DNA from: Chlorobium chlorochromatii
GTDB lineage: Bacteria > Bacteroidota > Chlorobiia > Chlorobiales > Chlorobiaceae
Length of the DNA stretch: 45,657 bases
Direction: 5' to 3'
Assembly (NCBI GenBank): GCA_020721255.1
Contig: DYND01000011.1
Location: 1 to 45,657, forward strand
Each line of letters begins with the position of its first letter. Position 1 is the stretch's first letter. This document shows, piece by piece, positions 35,160 through 45,656 of this stretch. A program made the position numbers and the translations under genes. The notes under the pieces were generated by a model that did no database searches, was not told the origin of the DNA, and saw nothing but the letters and a program-made list of their open reading frames with translations.

Positions 35160-35615
35160 TTATTGCCGTGTTATCCACCAGTCATCGCCATAGCTGTAGA
35201 ACATCTCTTCACCTTTGCGTATATCGCGAAGTGCGTAAAGGATAAGCTCAGCGCCGAGGGAGCTGTTTTCACGATAATAGGCAACATTCGGGGTCGATGA
35301 GTGGTTAAAAAGCATACCATTCCCCATAGCAATAAGGCGGTGTTTCTCAGTTTGACCGTAAAAAACATAGTTCAGCAGCTCGCCACCAACATCGTTATCA
35401 CTCACTTCAAGTGCCGGGCAGCGCTCAATAATATCGCCCTTCTTAATATTTTTCAAAGCAAATGCGCCTCGTCCACTGACAGGAGAAGCCTCAATCGAAA
35501 CAATTTTTTTCTGCACCCATGGCGCACGGTTGGCAAGCAACATACCAATCCCAATGCCGATAAGCAGGCATAGCGAGATGATGAAGGGAATAATAATGAA
35601 GAGATTGGGTTCCAT
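35160..35615 (-). CDS. Membrane-anchored SET-domain protein
   Basis: About 151 residues. One N-terminal membrane helix (LFIIIPFIISLCLLIGIGIG) is followed by a compact SET domain: GRGAFALKNIKKGDII, the pseudo-knot block LFNHSSTPNV and GEEMFYSYGDDWW. SET domains methylate lysines using SAM. The NHSxxPN and tyrosine motifs are kept, so it may be active. The orientation of the helix decides whether it acts in the cytoplasm. The start is ATG at 35615 or 35636; neither has a clear ribosome binding site. It sits 50 bases upstream of the moaA start, so it could lead the moaA-psr transcript. The target is unknown. Confidence 0.82.
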   Translation of the reverse strand: MEPNLFIIIPFIISLCLLIGIGIGMLLANRAPWVQKKIVSIEASPVSGRGAFALKNIKKGDIIERCPALEVSDNDVGGELLNYVFYGQTEKHRLIAMGNGMLFNHSSTPNVAYYRENSSLGAELILYALRDIRKGEEMFYSYGDDWWITRQ

Positions 35616-35704
35616 AGCTGTTATTTTGCTGATCATACCTTAGCGGTGCAATATAGAGTATCAAGTCACTTTTTCCGATTGAGAGTTTACAACATAACGC
35701 CCCC

Positions 35705-36922
35705 TCAGTAGAGTTGCTTCAGCTCAAGGCGCCGCAGTTGTGGGGCGAGTTTTGCTGTTGCAGCAACAACACCCAACGTCATCATCCCGCCAAAAATTAC
35801 TGATGGAACCAAGCCCATCAAGCGTGCAGCAATGCCTGATTCAAAAGCTCCAAGCTCATTCGATGAGCCGATAAAAATGCCGTTGATGGCAGCAACCCTT
35901 CCACGCATCTCATCCGGCGTCATCAACTGCATAATGGTTGTGCGCATCACCACCGAAACACCATCACAAATACCCGAGAGCAGCAGCACAACTCCTGCCA
36001 TCCATATATCTGTTGAGAGCGCAAAGGCAATCATACAGAGTCCAAACCCACCCACAGCAGCAAGCAGCCATCGGCCAGTATGATGCTCAAGAGGTTTGCG
36101 GGCAAGCAGTAAGCCAGTTATGCCGGCGCCGATTGCCGGTGCAGCCCGCAGAATCCCAAGCCCTTCCGGTCCGTAGTGGAACACATCCTGAATAAATGCA
36201 GGCAGCATGGCAACGGCACCACCAAAAAGCACAGCAAACATATCAAGCGACTGGGCACCAAGAATAATCTGGTTATTGAACACAAATTTCAGTCCATCCC
36301 CAATACTTGCAAAAACAGGTGAACTCTCCGCAGACGGCGGTTCCTTGATACGAATCGACCATAGCGCGATTGCTGCACCAAAGCTCAAAAGAGCAGCAAC
36401 ACCATATCCTGTGGTTTTACCGGCAAACCCGACAAGCAAGCCGCCCAAAGCCGGTCCGGCTACCAAGCCAAGCTGAAAAATAGAACTTCCAATACCCGAA
36501 GCCTTTGCGTATTGTTCGCGAGGCAGAATAAGGGCAAACATCGTACTGTAAGAAGGGCTCAGAAAAGCTCGGGCAAAACCGTTAAAGGCGATAGCGCCAT
36601 AAATCCACCACGTTACATTTCCGCTTATCATGCCAACGGATACTGCAGTCAACACCAGTGCACTGCACATCACCATCAAACTGGAAAAAACTCCGAACAT
36701 GCGCCTCGAGTAGTGATCCACCGCATGGCCGGCAAAAAGAGCAGAGGCGAAGTAGGGAATCACCTCAGCCAGCCCGATCAATCCCAGAGCCAGAGTGTCG
36801 TGGGTTAACTCGTAAATATGCCATCCAACAACAATTGCCAGCATCTGATAGGAGAGCACAATAAGCAGGCGAAACGCAAGAAGCTTGAAAAACGCAAATT
36901 TGGATGGATCACGAAAAGGCAT
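35705..36922 (-). CDS. MFS transporter (EntS-like, 12 helices)
   Basis: 405 residues. Helix-rich, with the loop 2-3 motif GHAVDHYSRRMFGVFSS and the second half starting near LDMFAVLFGGAVAMLPAF. The N-terminus MPFRDPSKFAFFKLLAFRLLIVLSYQML and overall pattern resemble the EntS/multidrug branch of MFS exporters. The substrate is unknown. It lies alone, diverging from the type I secretion operon across a 180-bp spacer. Confidence 0.85.
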   Translation of the reverse strand: MPFRDPSKFAFFKLLAFRLLIVLSYQMLAIVVGWHIYELTHDTLALGLIGLAEVIPYFASALFAGHAVDHYSRRMFGVFSSLMVMCSALVLTAVSVGMISGNVTWWIYGAIAFNGFARAFLSPSYSTMFALILPREQYAKASGIGSSIFQLGLVAGPALGGLLVGFAGKTTGYGVAALLSFGAAIALWSIRIKEPPSAESSPVFASIGDGLKFVFNNQIILGAQSLDMFAVLFGGAVAMLPAFIQDVFHYGPEGLGILRAAPAIGAGITGLLLARKPLEHHTGRWLLAAVGGFGLCMIAFALSTDIWMAGVVLLLSGICDGVSVVMRTTIMQLMTPDEMRGRVAAINGIFIGSSNELGAFESGIAARLMGLVPSVIFGGMMTLGVVAATAKLAPQLRRLELKQLY

Positions 36923-37102
36923 GAGTGGAGCGGTGTTTCTTATTAAAAAGAGAGCGTAATGTACATTTTAACGTTCTTACTTTTACAGATGTATATTCTT
37001 TCATGGTGTTATGAATTATTCTGTAAAGTGTTAACTTATAAAACAATTTGTTTTTTTGCCTGACTTTATCGACGTATAACTCTTATAGAAGTTTGATTAT
37101 TT

Positions 37103-38839
37103 GTGAAAGGTGTTAAAGTAAAATCCCCGTTACGCGACGCTTTATCGTCGCTGTCTCCTTTTGTCTGGCGTACTTTTTATTTCAGCATTGTTGTCAATAT
37201 CCTCGTTCTTGCTCCCAGTGCGTATATGATGGAGGTGTACGACCGTGTGGTGAACAGCCGCAGTCATAATACGCTGTTAATGTTGACGTTGCTTGTGGTT
37301 GGGTGTTATATGCTTCTTGAAGCGCTGGAGTGGGTGCGTCGCCAGATAATGCACAACGCCGGACTGGAGCTTGATAAACAGCTTCGTAAAAGTGTCTTTG
37401 AAACTATTTTTACTGCTCGTCTTCTCAATCTTCCTGCTGGTGGCGCTCAAGCCCTGCGCGATTTAAAAGCAATTCGTGAGTTTCTTCCCTCCCAGGCGCT
37501 GTTGGCTGCTGTAGATACCCCGCTTGCGTTACTTATCCTCATTATTCTTTTTTTGATGTCGCCCTCTCTTGGCTGGTTTGCTGTGGCAGGTGCGGTAGTG
37601 CAGTTTGGCATCGGGTTCTTTAACGAACGCCGTATTAGGGAGCCACTGCTTGCTGCAAACAAAAGCTCCATGGCAGCTCAAACCTACGCTGATGGTGTTA
37701 TTCGTAATGCTCAGGTGATTGAATCCATGGGGATGCTCTCTCATATCCACAAGCGCTGGATGGAAAGGCAGCACGAGTTTCTTGTACAGCAGGCTGAAGC
37801 CTCCGACCATGCGGGAACCAATTCTGCTCTCTCTAAACTTGTGCAGAGTCTGTTAAGCTCGCTGCTGCTTGGTATGGGTTGCTGGCTTACCCTGAAAGGT
37901 GAAATTGGTGGTTCAGGTATGATTGTTGCCTCAATTCTTGGTGGCAGAGTTATTGCTCCATTGGTACAGATTATTGGCAACTGGCGTCAGGTAGAGAGCG
38001 TACTCGATGCTTATAACCGTCTCGAAGCGCTGTTGCGCGAGCTTCCTTTACCGGTGAAAGGTATGCCCTTACCGCCACCGACCGGAGCTCTCTCAGTTGA
38101 AGGTGTTATCGCTGGTGCTCCTCGCAATCCTGTTCAGATTTTGAAAGGTGTTACCTTCAGGGTTGCTGCCAGTGGTTCATTGGCAATTGTTGGTCCCTCG
38201 GCTTCAGGCAAAACAACCCTTGCGCGTTTGCTGGTTGGTATATGGCCAGCTATGCAAGGCAAAGTCCGGCTTGATGGTAACGATGTTTATCTTTGGGATA
38301 AAGAAGAACTTGGCAGATATGTTGGCTACCTGCCGCAGAACGTTGAGCTTTTTGAAGGCACCATTGCTGAAAATATTGCACGTTTTGGTGTTCCTGATGC
38401 TGATAAAGTGAGTGCTGCCTGCAAAATGGTAGGTCTCGACGCTCTTATAACCCAGTTGCCAAAAGGCTATGAAACCCAGATCGGTGACGATGGCGCAGCA
38501 CTTTCGGGCGGAGAGCGTCAGCGAGTAGCACTTGCCCGTGCAGTGTACGATATGCCAAAATTTGTGGTGCTCGACGAGCCAAACGCCAGTCTTGATGAAG
38601 CTGGTGATATTGCTCTGCTTAATGCAGTCAAGCTCTTGCGGGCTAACGGATCCACGGTCATTGTTATTACCCATCGCCTTAATATTCTCGGAGCAATTGA
38701 GCACATGCTGGTGCTGGTTGATGGTCAGGTACAGCGCTTTGGTACCTGCAAAGAGGTGATGGACGCTTTACAGTCACCGCCGCCAGTTCAGCCATCGCAG
38801 GCTCAAAATCCAGCACCAAAGCCAAAGCCGCAGGCATAA
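37103..38839 (+). CDS. Type I secretion ABC permease/ATPase, first of two
   Basis: 578 residues, start GTG at 37103. A six-helix membrane domain (first pair TFYFSIVVNILVLAPSAYMM and TLLMLTLLVVGCYMLLEAL) is followed by the ATPase: Walker A GPSASGKTT (364-372), Q-loop YLPQNVELFEG, signature LSGGERQRVALARA, Walker B VVLDEPNASLDEAG and switch His in VITHR. This is the PrtD/HasD class without an N-terminal peptidase-like domain. It ends in a Pro/Gln tail (PPPVQPSQAQNPAPKPKP). It should energise export of C-terminally tagged proteins directly to the outside. A second, similar ABC gene starts 28 bases on. Confidence 0.9.
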   Translation: MKGVKVKSPLRDALSSLSPFVWRTFYFSIVVNILVLAPSAYMMEVYDRVVNSRSHNTLLMLTLLVVGCYMLLEALEWVRRQIMHNAGLELDKQLRKSVFETIFTARLLNLPAGGAQALRDLKAIREFLPSQALLAAVDTPLALLILIILFLMSPSLGWFAVAGAVVQFGIGFFNERRIREPLLAANKSSMAAQTYADGVIRNAQVIESMGMLSHIHKRWMERQHEFLVQQAEASDHAGTNSALSKLVQSLLSSLLLGMGCWLTLKGEIGGSGMIVASILGGRVIAPLVQIIGNWRQVESVLDAYNRLEALLRELPLPVKGMPLPPPTGALSVEGVIAGAPRNPVQILKGVTFRVAASGSLAIVGPSASGKTTLARLLVGIWPAMQGKVRLDGNDVYLWDKEELGRYVGYLPQNVELFEGTIAENIARFGVPDADKVSAACKMVGLDALITQLPKGYETQIGDDGAALSGGERQRVALARAVYDMPKFVVLDEPNASLDEAGDIALLNAVKLLRANGSTVIVITHRLNILGAIEHMLVLVDGQVQRFGTCKEVMDALQSPPPVQPSQAQNPAPKPKPQA

Positions 38840-38867
38840 CAGCTATCAGTAAACACCAATTGTTCGC

Positions 38868-40565
38868 ATGAAACCTCATTTTTTTGATCGCAGTGCTCTT
38901 TCCCGTCAGTTATGGAACTTTAGGCGAGAGTTTTTATGGGTTGGCATTTTCAGCATGATTGCCAATATCTTGATGTTGACGCCAACCATTTACATGTTGC
39001 AACTCTATGGACGTGTGATGAAGAGCGGTAGTGAGTGGACTTTGATTTTTGTCACAATCTTTTTGCTCATTTTTTTTGCGGTGATGGCATTTGCTGAGTG
39101 GCTTCGTTCACGAATTCTGGTACGGGCAGGTGTCCGGATTGATGAAGCGCTCAACTCGCTGGTGTTCAAAGCAAGTTTTGAGGCATATCTCAATCGGGCT
39201 CGGCACAATGTTACCGAATCGTTTACCGATTTAACCAGCATCCGTCAATTTTTAACGGCAAACGGCATCATCGCGTTTTTCGATACCCCATGGACACCCG
39301 TTTATATCGGTGTTATCTTTTTGCTCAGTCCATTTCTTGGCTGGCTCTCTATTCTCTTTGCCATTATTCAGCTTGCCATTACTTGGCAGACGCATCGCCT
39401 CTCCGTTAAAGAAATTGAACGTGCGGCTGAATCGGGTAACGAGAGCTTTCGCTATGTGCAGAGCAAACTTCGTAATATTGAGCCTGTACATGCCATGGGT
39501 ATGACCTGCAACCTTCGCCAGCAATGGTCATCGCTGCACGATGTTTCACTCATCAAAGCGGATGATTCGCTTGAGCGCCAGCATCGTCAGCAGGCATTTG
39601 CCAAATTTGTGCGTTACTCCATGCAGTCGATGACGCTCGGTGCTGGTGCTTTAATGGTGATTGAGGGTAAATTATCTGCTGGCTCCATGATTGCGGCAAA
39701 CGTGTTGATGTCGAAAGCCCTTCAGCCACTCGATCTTATTGTTGCCACATGGAAACCGTTTGTGCAGGCACGTACAGCATACCAGCGTCTTGAAAAACTC
39801 CTTGAAGATTTCCCTGAGCGTGAGGCTGGTGCAAAACATCAGGATCCCTTTGGTGAGGTACGTATAGAAGAACTTACCGCTACGGCTGAAGGTCGCGAAA
39901 CCCCAATTCTTGATAATCTTACTGTCATGTTTCCTGCCGGAAAAGTAACGGTAGTTCTCGGCCCTTCAGGGTCTGGAAAATCGACACTGGCCCGTTGCAT
40001 TATCGGTGTCTGGTCAAATCGGAAAGGGCGTGTTTTGATAGATGGTGAACCGGTCGAAAGCTGGGACAGGGCAGAACTTGGTCCGCATCTTGGCTATCTG
40101 CCGCAGGATATTGAATTGTTTGATGGCACTATTGCTGAAAATATCGCCCGTTTTACTGAAATCGATTCTGCAAAGGTTATTGAAGCCGCAAAGCGCACCG
40201 GTATTCACGAGATGATTTTGCGCTTTCCAAAAGGTTACGATACCCCAATTGGCGATGCCGGTGGTATGCTTTCAGGCGGCCAGCGCCAGCGCCTCGGTCT
40301 TGCTCGTGCCTTGTATGGCAATCCTGCAATTCTTGTGCTTGATGAGCCTAACGCCAACCTTGATGACGCTGGTGAACGTTCACTTCTCGAAGCAGTCAAG
40401 GATATGCGAGCTTCCGGTAAAACAGTCATTCTTGTAACGCATCGCCCCAGCGTGCTTGCCGTAGCCGATTTTTTGGCAGTGATGCAGCAAGGTCGCATAA
40501 TGCATTGCGGAGCGCGTGATGAGGTTCTTGCAGCGTTGCGTGCACAAAGCACTAAACCGGCATAA
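38868..40565 (+). CDS. Type I secretion ABC permease/ATPase, second of two
   Basis: 565 residues, same class and order as its neighbour: membrane domain, then Walker A GPSGSGKST (from residue 365), YLPQDIELFDG, LSGGQRQRLGLARA, LVLDEPNANLDDAG and LVTHR. Both ATPases keep every catalytic motif, so neither is an obvious dead partner. Two adjacent, complete but clearly diverged subunits suggest a heterodimer, as proposed for the MARTX exporter of Vibrio, rather than redundancy. Confidence 0.9.
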   Translation: MKPHFFDRSALSRQLWNFRREFLWVGIFSMIANILMLTPTIYMLQLYGRVMKSGSEWTLIFVTIFLLIFFAVMAFAEWLRSRILVRAGVRIDEALNSLVFKASFEAYLNRARHNVTESFTDLTSIRQFLTANGIIAFFDTPWTPVYIGVIFLLSPFLGWLSILFAIIQLAITWQTHRLSVKEIERAAESGNESFRYVQSKLRNIEPVHAMGMTCNLRQQWSSLHDVSLIKADDSLERQHRQQAFAKFVRYSMQSMTLGAGALMVIEGKLSAGSMIAANVLMSKALQPLDLIVATWKPFVQARTAYQRLEKLLEDFPEREAGAKHQDPFGEVRIEELTATAEGRETPILDNLTVMFPAGKVTVVLGPSGSGKSTLARCIIGVWSNRKGRVLIDGEPVESWDRAELGPHLGYLPQDIELFDGTIAENIARFTEIDSAKVIEAAKRTGIHEMILRFPKGYDTPIGDAGGMLSGGQRQRLGLARALYGNPAILVLDEPNANLDDAGERSLLEAVKDMRASGKTVILVTHRPSVLAVADFLAVMQQGRIMHCGARDEVLAALRAQSTKPA

Positions 40566-40626
40566 ACCGCATTGTAATTTGATAATACTTTTTATTTCAA
40601 AGAGATTTAACCGTTAAAAGAGAGCA

Positions 40627-41808
40627 ATGAGTATTCGTGATGTAATGGAAAAATTGAAGCTTGTTTCTTCAAAAAAAGAGGCAGAGAGCCATGCAGAGCA
40701 TTATCGCGATACCCGCGGCCCAATTCGGCTTGGTATCTGGGTTTTGCTTGTTGGATTTGGCGCTTTTCTGCTTTGGGCAGCATTTGCACCGCTTGATGAG
40801 GGTGTGCCGTGCCAAGGTTTAGTAAGTATTGCAACCAAACGCAAAGTGGTTGAAAATCTTCGAGGCGGTACAATTGACACTGTGCATGTTCGCGAAGGGC
40901 AGTTTGTTAAAGAGGGTGATATTCTTATTTCTCTCGACAGCCAGACTGCGCGAGCTCGGTACGATGAAATCCATCAGCACTATCTCGGTTTGCGTGCTAC
41001 AGCCGACCGCTTGCAGGCTGAGATGCGTGGTGCATCTTCTATCAGTTTTCATCCCGATCTTTTGCATGATGTCGATCGCCAATTGGCGCAGCAGAATATG
41101 GCGAATCAGAAAGCTCTTTTTTTGTCGCGTCGGACAACTTTGATGATACTCAGTGAACAGCTTAAGGGAATCGCGTCGTTAGCGAAGGAGGGATATGCAC
41201 CGTTAACCCAGCAGCGTGAGCTTGAGCTGAAAATTGCTGAGTTTAAAAGTTCAACAGCGTCACAGTTAGCGCAGGTGCAGCTTGAAGTTGAGGCTGATGC
41301 TGAAAAGACCAGAGCACTTGCGGCAGAGCTTGCCGATACCCAGGTTCGTTCACCAGCATCAGGTCAGGTTGTTGGTTTGCAAATGCAGACGGTGGGTGCA
41401 GTGGTTCAGCCAGGTCAGAAGATGATGGATATTGTCCCGCTCCATGAGGGTCTTTTAATTGATGCCAAAATTGCACCACATCTCATCGACAGTGTCCGCA
41501 AAGGGTTACATGTCGATGTCAGCTTCTCCGCTTTCGCCCATGCTCCGCAGCTTGTGGTGGAAGGCGTGGTAGAATCAATCTCAACAGACATTATTACTGA
41601 TCCACAGGTTAATCCAGCACAGCCGGGTGCGTCATACTATCTTGCACGTATTTCAGTGACGCCTGAAGGGTTACGCTCGCTTGGCAAGCGCGAAATGCAG
41701 CCAGGTATGCCCGTGATGGCAATTATTAAAACCGGCGAACGCTCGCTGTTGACCTATCTTGTTGATCCGCTCATCAAGAGGATTTCCGTATCGATGAAAG
41801 AGGAGTAA
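40627..41808 (+). CDS. HlyD-family periplasmic adaptor of the type I secretion system
   Basis: 393 residues. A cytoplasmic N-terminus, one membrane helix (LGIWVLLVGFGAFLLWAAFA, about 35-54), a lipoyl-like half-motif (VVENLRGGTIDTVHVREGQFV), an alpha-hairpin, the second lipoyl half (PASGQVVGLQMQTVGAVVQ) and the conserved end GMPVMAIIKTGERSLLTYLV. The latter is the signature of the HlyD/PrtE family. It bridges the ABC pair to the TolC channel. The stop lies four bases before the tolC-like start. Confidence 0.93.
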   Translation: MSIRDVMEKLKLVSSKKEAESHAEHYRDTRGPIRLGIWVLLVGFGAFLLWAAFAPLDEGVPCQGLVSIATKRKVVENLRGGTIDTVHVREGQFVKEGDILISLDSQTARARYDEIHQHYLGLRATADRLQAEMRGASSISFHPDLLHDVDRQLAQQNMANQKALFLSRRTTLMILSEQLKGIASLAKEGYAPLTQQRELELKIAEFKSSTASQLAQVQLEVEADAEKTRALAAELADTQVRSPASGQVVGLQMQTVGAVVQPGQKMMDIVPLHEGLLIDAKIAPHLIDSVRKGLHVDVSFSAFAHAPQLVVEGVVESISTDIITDPQVNPAQPGASYYLARISVTPEGLRSLGKREMQPGMPVMAIIKTGERSLLTYLVDPLIKRISVSMKEE

Positions 41809-41812
41809 ACGT

Positions 41813-43180
41813 ATGACGAGCAATAGAAAACATACTTGGTCACTCAAAAAAGCGCTCCGTTACAGCATTGTCGCAGTCTTACTGTGCGGCTCATCTCCAG
41901 CCTATAGTGCGCCTCTTGATTTAATGACCGCATATCAAAAAGCGCTGACGTACGATGCCAAGTTACGCTCAGCAAAGGCTGACAATCTTACCTATAAGGA
42001 GGAGGTTGGCAAAGCAAGGTCACAGTTACGCCCGAATGTCCGCATGAATGCCGCGCGTGGTCGCAGTGCTACACAGCATGGTGTTTTGGGGGGTTTTTAT
42101 CCTGCCGATTACTATAACACCGTCAATTACGGTGTTACGCTCCGTCAGCCATTGCTCAATCTTTCCAGTCTTGCTGCATATCAACAGTCGAAAATTGTGG
42201 CAGCAAAGAGCGGTGTTGATCTACAGAGAGAGGAGAGCAGCTTGATGGTTCGGCTTACCGAAGCTTATTGCAACGCCATGTTTGCTGAAGATAATGTTGC
42301 ATTCAGCAAGTCGCTGATTCTTGCAACAAAAGAGCAGCTTGAGCAGGCAAAACGGCGTTATGCAAAAGGGTTTGGTACCTTGACGGAAGTTGAGGAGGCG
42401 CAGGCTGGTTATGATAATGCGCAGGCTGAGGGTGTTGAAATTCTTAACAGTGTTGAGTTCAGTCGCCGTGAGCTCGAAAATCTTACGGGTGTCTATCCCG
42501 ATGAACTTTGTAAGCTTCTGCCAAAAAAGTTTAAGCTCATTATGCCACAGCCCAATAAAATTGATGCGTGGCTTGACCTTGCCCGCAGCACAAGTCCTCT
42601 CATTATGAGTGCTCACAAGGAGATTGATATTGCCAGAAAAGAGATTACAAAGCAGACAACCTCCCGTTATCCAACTGTTGAGCTGGTTGCAGGGCGTAAC
42701 TACTCCGAAAGTGAAAACAATTACTCGATAGGTTCCACCTACGACACCTACTCAATCAGTGTACAACTCAGTATGCCGGTTTATACTGGTGGCTACGCGA
42801 GTGCCTCCATCCGTCAGGCTCGTGCAAAGTCGCTGAAGGCAGGGGAGCAGCTTAATGTACAGGAGCGAGGTGTGGAATCGGAGGTGCGGAAATATTATAA
42901 TGGCGTGGTAAGCTCTATCTCCATGATAAAAGCCTATGAGCAGGCGGTGAAATCGCGTCAAGTTGCGTTGGTTGGTACTCAAAAAGCGTATGCAGTTGGC
43001 CTTCGCAGCAATGTTGATGTGCTTGATGCCCAGCAGAAGCTCTTTGCAAGCCAGCGGAATCTTGCAAAATCACGGTATCAGTACATTCTTAACCGGCTTA
43101 TGTTGAAGCAGGTTGCCGGTACCATTACATCGTCTGATATTAACGAGGTCAATGGATGGCTTGCTGCTGCCAGACAGTAA
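41813..43180 (+). CDS. TolC-family outer-membrane channel of the type I secretion system
   Basis: 455 residues with a signal peptide ([17 protein letters not shown]). Two internally repeated coiled-coil and strand units form the TolC fold: [20 protein letters not shown] near the N-terminus, [18 protein letters not shown], and [20 protein letters not shown] in the second half. The C-terminal helix contains [17 protein letters not shown]. Its ribosome binding site (GAGGAG) lies in the end of the adaptor gene, so the two are translationally linked. It completes the export conduit. Confidence 0.92.
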   Translation: MTSNRKHTWSLKKALRYSIVAVLLCGSSPAYSAPLDLMTAYQKALTYDAKLRSAKADNLTYKEEVGKARSQLRPNVRMNAARGRSATQHGVLGGFYPADYYNTVNYGVTLRQPLLNLSSLAAYQQSKIVAAKSGVDLQREESSLMVRLTEAYCNAMFAEDNVAFSKSLILATKEQLEQAKRRYAKGFGTLTEVEEAQAGYDNAQAEGVEILNSVEFSRRELENLTGVYPDELCKLLPKKFKLIMPQPNKIDAWLDLARSTSPLIMSAHKEIDIARKEITKQTTSRYPTVELVAGRNYSESENNYSIGSTYDTYSISVQLSMPVYTGGYASASIRQARAKSLKAGEQLNVQERGVESEVRKYYNGVVSSISMIKAYEQAVKSRQVALVGTQKAYAVGLRSNVDVLDAQQKLFASQRNLAKSRYQYILNRLMLKQVAGTITSSDINEVNGWLAAARQ

Positions 43181-43280
43181 GAGCTCTTTTGGTATAAAAG
43201 AAACCCATTATTGTGGCTTCTTTTCGTTATGTTTCAATAAGTGGAGTTTTCGCGAAAATGAATATCAACAAGTTACTGTA

Positions 43281-45656
43281 GTGGCAAAAAAGCGTTTCAA
43301 TAAAAAGTCAAAAAGTACTTCAAGCAAAAGCACGCATCAAGCGCCCCTTTTCACCGGTGAAAGGGTAAAAGCTAATGATCATCTTTTGATCAATGAATTT
43401 CTCTTTAAACGAGGAGAAACGTCGCTTGCTGCTGAAATTGTTACCTTTTTTGCTGACCATGAGGGAGAGCGTTTTAAATCGACCGAACTCGCCAAAGCGC
43501 TGGGTTATACCGAATCAAGGCAGCTTCCCGGTTTCTGGTACGTACTCCACAAGTTGCAGGAGGATGGCACGCTCGATAAGGATTCTTATCGCTGTTACGG
43601 CATGTCGGGTGCGGAGGATGCCACCTATAAAGAGCATCTTGAACATGTCAAGCCATTCCCGCTGCCGGGCAAAAAACAGTACACCGTTGCTCAACTCTAT
43701 ACGGGAAAACTGATCACTCATCCTAACGGCTATGGTTTTGTTGATGTTGACGGATTTGATGATGATATTTTCATTAAAGCACCTGATATGGCAACCGCAA
43801 TTCATGGTGATGATGTGGAGGTGCTGGTTAGCAAAGTTCCCGAAACATACTCCGCAAAATCATCTCCACATCAGCGTTGCGAAGGTGCGGTACAGCGCAT
43901 TATCAATCGTAGAATAACAACCATTGTTGGCACTTTAGTTAAAGCAAACCGCAAATTCCAGCTCAAGCCCGACGATCGAAAAATTCTTCCTGAAGTTATC
44001 ATCTCCCTTAAAAATTCCAATAAAGCAAAAGAGGGTCAAAAGGTGCTGGCTGGAGAGCTCGATTTCAGTAAAGAGGGAGTCATTTACGGCAAGGTGCTTG
44101 AAATTCTCGGGCAAGCGGGCGATTCAGCCGTTGAGGTAAGTGCCATTGCCCGCAGCAAGGGCATCGATGAAACCTTTGACGCAGCACTGCTCGATTATGC
44201 AGCCACAGTCCCTGACACCATCAGTAACGAGGAGATTGCCGGCAGGCTTGATATTCGCGATAAGGTGGTTTTTACCATCGATCCCGTGGATGCTAAAGAT
44301 TTTGATGATGCGCTCTCCGTTGAATTGCTTGAGGACGGGCTCTATCGCGTTGGCGTTCATATTGCCGATGTTTCGCATTATGTGCCCGAAAATTCTCCGC
44401 TCGATCGTGAAGCGCTGAAACGTGCCACTTCCGTTTACCTGGTTGATCGCGTTATTCCCATGTTGCCTGCACGCCTTTCGGAGCAAATTTGCAGTCTCAA
44501 CCCTGGCGTTGATCGCATGGCTTTTTCCGTGTTTATGACGCTTACCTCCGAAGGCGAAGTGCGCAGCTATGAGTTTCATAAAACGGTGATTCACTCCAAA
44601 CGTCGCTTTACGTACGAGGATGTTGAGGAGATATTGAAACGTGGAGATGGAGAATACCTTGCTGAGTTGCAAATGCTTGATCGCCTCAGCATTCTGCTCC
44701 GTGAACAGCGCTTTAAGCAAGGCGGACTTGATTTTGATACCGACGAGGTGCGCTTCAAGCTTGGTAAGGATGGCAAACCACTGGAGTTGATTAAAAAAGA
44801 GCGACTCGGCAGCCATCGCCTTATTGAAGAGTTCATGCTGTTGGCAAATCGCAAAGTGGCAAAATATCTCACGAAAACATTCCGTGAAAATAAGAAGGTG
44901 CCGCAACCGGTGATTTATCGAATCCACGGTGCACCCCAGCAGGAGAAGGTGCTTATTCTTGCCAATTTTGTAAAACGGCTCGGTTTTGACCTCAAGCTCA
45001 ATCGCGGGAAAGAGGGGGCAATTGTTACTGCTCAGGCATTGCGTCAGCTTTTGCAGCAGGTGAAGGGCAGCAACGTTGAATTCCTCGTCAGCGAGCTGGT
45101 GCTGCGCTGCATGTCGAAAGCAGTCTATACCGGCGATAATGTCGGGCACTACGGTCTTGGTTTTGAGCACTACACGCACTTCACTTCGCCAATTCGGCGC
45201 TACCCTGATCTAATTATCCATCGAATGCTCTTTGAGTATGAGCATCTCCGCAAAAAGCGCCGTAAAATGAGCCCCACACGCCTTGCTGAGCTGACCGATA
45301 AAATCCAGAACGTCTGCCAGATTTCCAACGAGCGCGAAAAAAGTGCCGTTGAGGCAGAGCGCGAGTCGATTAAGCTCAAGCAGGTTGAGTATATGGCAGA
45401 CCATGTTGGTAACAGCTATGCGGGCGTTATTTCAGGCGCTACTGAGTACGGTATTTATGTGCGGATGGTTGATGTTGCGATTGAAGGAATGGTACACATG
45501 CGCAACCTCACCGATGACTACTACGAGTATGATGAAGCAACCTACTCGTTAATTGGGAAACGGCGCAAAAAACGATTGCAGATTGGTCAGCACGTAACGG
45601 TAAAAATAAACAGTGTTGATATGCAGCGGCGTACCATTGACTTAGTTATGGAGTAG
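43281..45656 (+). CDS. rnr: Ribonuclease R
   Basis: A processive 3'-5' exoribonuclease that degrades structured RNA. 791 residues from a GTG at 43281 ([17 protein letters not shown]). No ATG fits, and the long frame upstream overlaps the TolC gene. Order: basic N-terminal tail, winged helix ([19 protein letters not shown]), cold-shock domains ([17 protein letters not shown]), the RNB catalytic block [17 protein letters not shown] with the metal-binding Asp set, [19 protein letters not shown], and an S1 domain ([17 protein letters not shown]). It ends soon after S1, lacking the long basic C-terminal tail of the E. coli enzyme. The stop is one base from the window edge. No strong ribosome binding site is visible. 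Confidence 0.93.
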   Translation: MAKKRFNKKSKSTSSKSTHQAPLFTGERVKANDHLLINEFLFKRGETSLAAEIVTFFADHEGERFKSTELAKALGYTESRQLPGFWYVLHKLQEDGTLDKDSYRCYGMSGAEDATYKEHLEHVKPFPLPGKKQYTVAQLYTGKLITHPNGYGFVDVDGFDDDIFIKAPDMATAIHGDDVEVLVSKVPETYSAKSSPHQRCEGAVQRIINRRITTIVGTLVKANRKFQLKPDDRKILPEVIISLKNSNKAKEGQKVLAGELDFSKEGVIYGKVLEILGQAGDSAVEVSAIARSKGIDETFDAALLDYAATVPDTISNEEIAGRLDIRDKVVFTIDPVDAKDFDDALSVELLEDGLYRVGVHIADVSHYVPENSPLDREALKRATSVYLVDRVIPMLPARLSEQICSLNPGVDRMAFSVFMTLTSEGEVRSYEFHKTVIHSKRRFTYEDVEEILKRGDGEYLAELQMLDRLSILLREQRFKQGGLDFDTDEVRFKLGKDGKPLELIKKERLGSHRLIEEFMLLANRKVAKYLTKTFRENKKVPQPVIYRIHGAPQQEKVLILANFVKRLGFDLKLNRGKEGAIVTAQALRQLLQQVKGSNVEFLVSELVLRCMSKAVYTGDNVGHYGLGFEHYTHFTSPIRRYPDLIIHRMLFEYEHLRKKRRKMSPTRLAELTDKIQNVCQISNEREKSAVEAERESIKLKQVEYMADHVGNSYAGVISGATEYGIYVRMVDVAIEGMVHMRNLTDDYYEYDEATYSLIGKRRKKRLQIGQHVTVKINSVDMQRRTIDLVME

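Noticed and set aside
36923..37102. A defined promoter for the type I secretion operon
   Set aside because: The spacer is AT-rich with several weak -10-like hexamers, but none has a convincing -35 at proper spacing.
44124..45179. A 351-codon open frame antisense to ribonuclease R
   Set aside because: The sense strand encodes the full catalytic domain of RNase R with all motifs; the antisense frame has no recognisable domain or ribosome binding site.
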